Shown here piece after piece: positions 5,677 through 5,699 of a DNA stretch of 5,699 nt. Below the pieces are notes generated by a model. It did not search any database and was not told the DNA's origin. It saw only the letters and a program-made list of their open reading frames with translations. Made by a program: the position numbers and the translations under genes. Within the stretch, counting starts at the first letter, position 1; each line of letters opens with the position of its first letter. Source of the stretch: Dehalococcoidia bacterium (GTDB lineage: Bacteria > Chloroflexota > Dehalococcoidia > Dehalococcoidales > RBG-16-60-22); contig JABMRL010000063.1 of assembly GCA_013202615.1 (NCBI GenBank), positions 1 through 5,699 on the forward strand, given 5' to 3'.

Positions 5677-5699
5677 TTCAGCCTCCCCAGAATCGCCCT
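5673..5699 (-). CDS. Possible C-terminal tail of an upstream gene overlapping the herA start
   Basis: In one frame the last bases of the window encode R-A-I-L-G-R-L-K and then TGA, with the stop sharing the ATGA overlap with the herA ATG. This is a common arrangement for coupled genes. A second frame also stops 2 bases before the ATG, so which frame is real, if either, cannot be decided from 27 bases. A NurA nuclease would be a reasonable guess from HerA biology, but nothing in these eight residues shows it. Confidence 0.25.
   Translation of the reverse strand, partial: RAILGRLK

Overview
This 5.7 kb window is a compact, single-direction bacterial locus. Every convincing gene lies on the minus strand, so transcription runs from the right edge (high coordinates) to the left. 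Base composition is moderate to high GC. Genes sit 1 to 104 bp apart, and at least two (the MFS transporter and the patatin) appear to use non-ATG starts behind good Shine-Dalgarno sequences. The divergent FeoB P-loop, the free-standing HerA-type ATPase and the gene mix suggest a Chloroflexota member, perhaps class Dehalococcoidia. That placement is inferred from general family resemblance and has not been tested by any search.

Right part (5699 to 2730): a complete HerA-family ATPase (5676-4066) is followed 48 bp later by a small MauE/DoxX-like membrane protein with a CxCFG motif (4017-3550). Immediately after comes a patatin-like phospholipase (3548-2730) whose only credible start is a CTG. 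Its Shine-Dalgarno sequence lies inside the last codons of the membrane protein. A 12-helix MFS exporter follows after 18 bp (2711-1479, TTG start). The last 27 bases at the right edge may be the tail of another gene overlapping the ATPase start.

Left part (1478 to 1): a 104-bp AT-rich intergenic region holds a near-consensus sigma70-type promoter (TTGACG, 17 bp, TATAAT). A perfect 21-bp palindrome of the Fur-box type overlies its predicted transcription start. Downstream lie fur (1374-952), feoA (920-675) and the N-terminal 219 codons of feoB (659 to beyond the left edge). This is a self-contained iron-uptake unit: Fur with Fe2+ should bind the operator and repress both itself and the FeoAB ferrous-iron transporter.

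The two halves appear to be separate transcription units on the same strand, although no convincing terminator lies between the MFS gene and the fur promoter, so read-through is possible. I see no RNA genes, CRISPR array, insertion sequence or obvious defence system. The most noteworthy items are the operator/promoter architecture of fur-feoAB, a second 7-1-7 palindrome just upstream of its -35 box, the easily truncated CTG-start patatin, and the divergent FeoB G domain.
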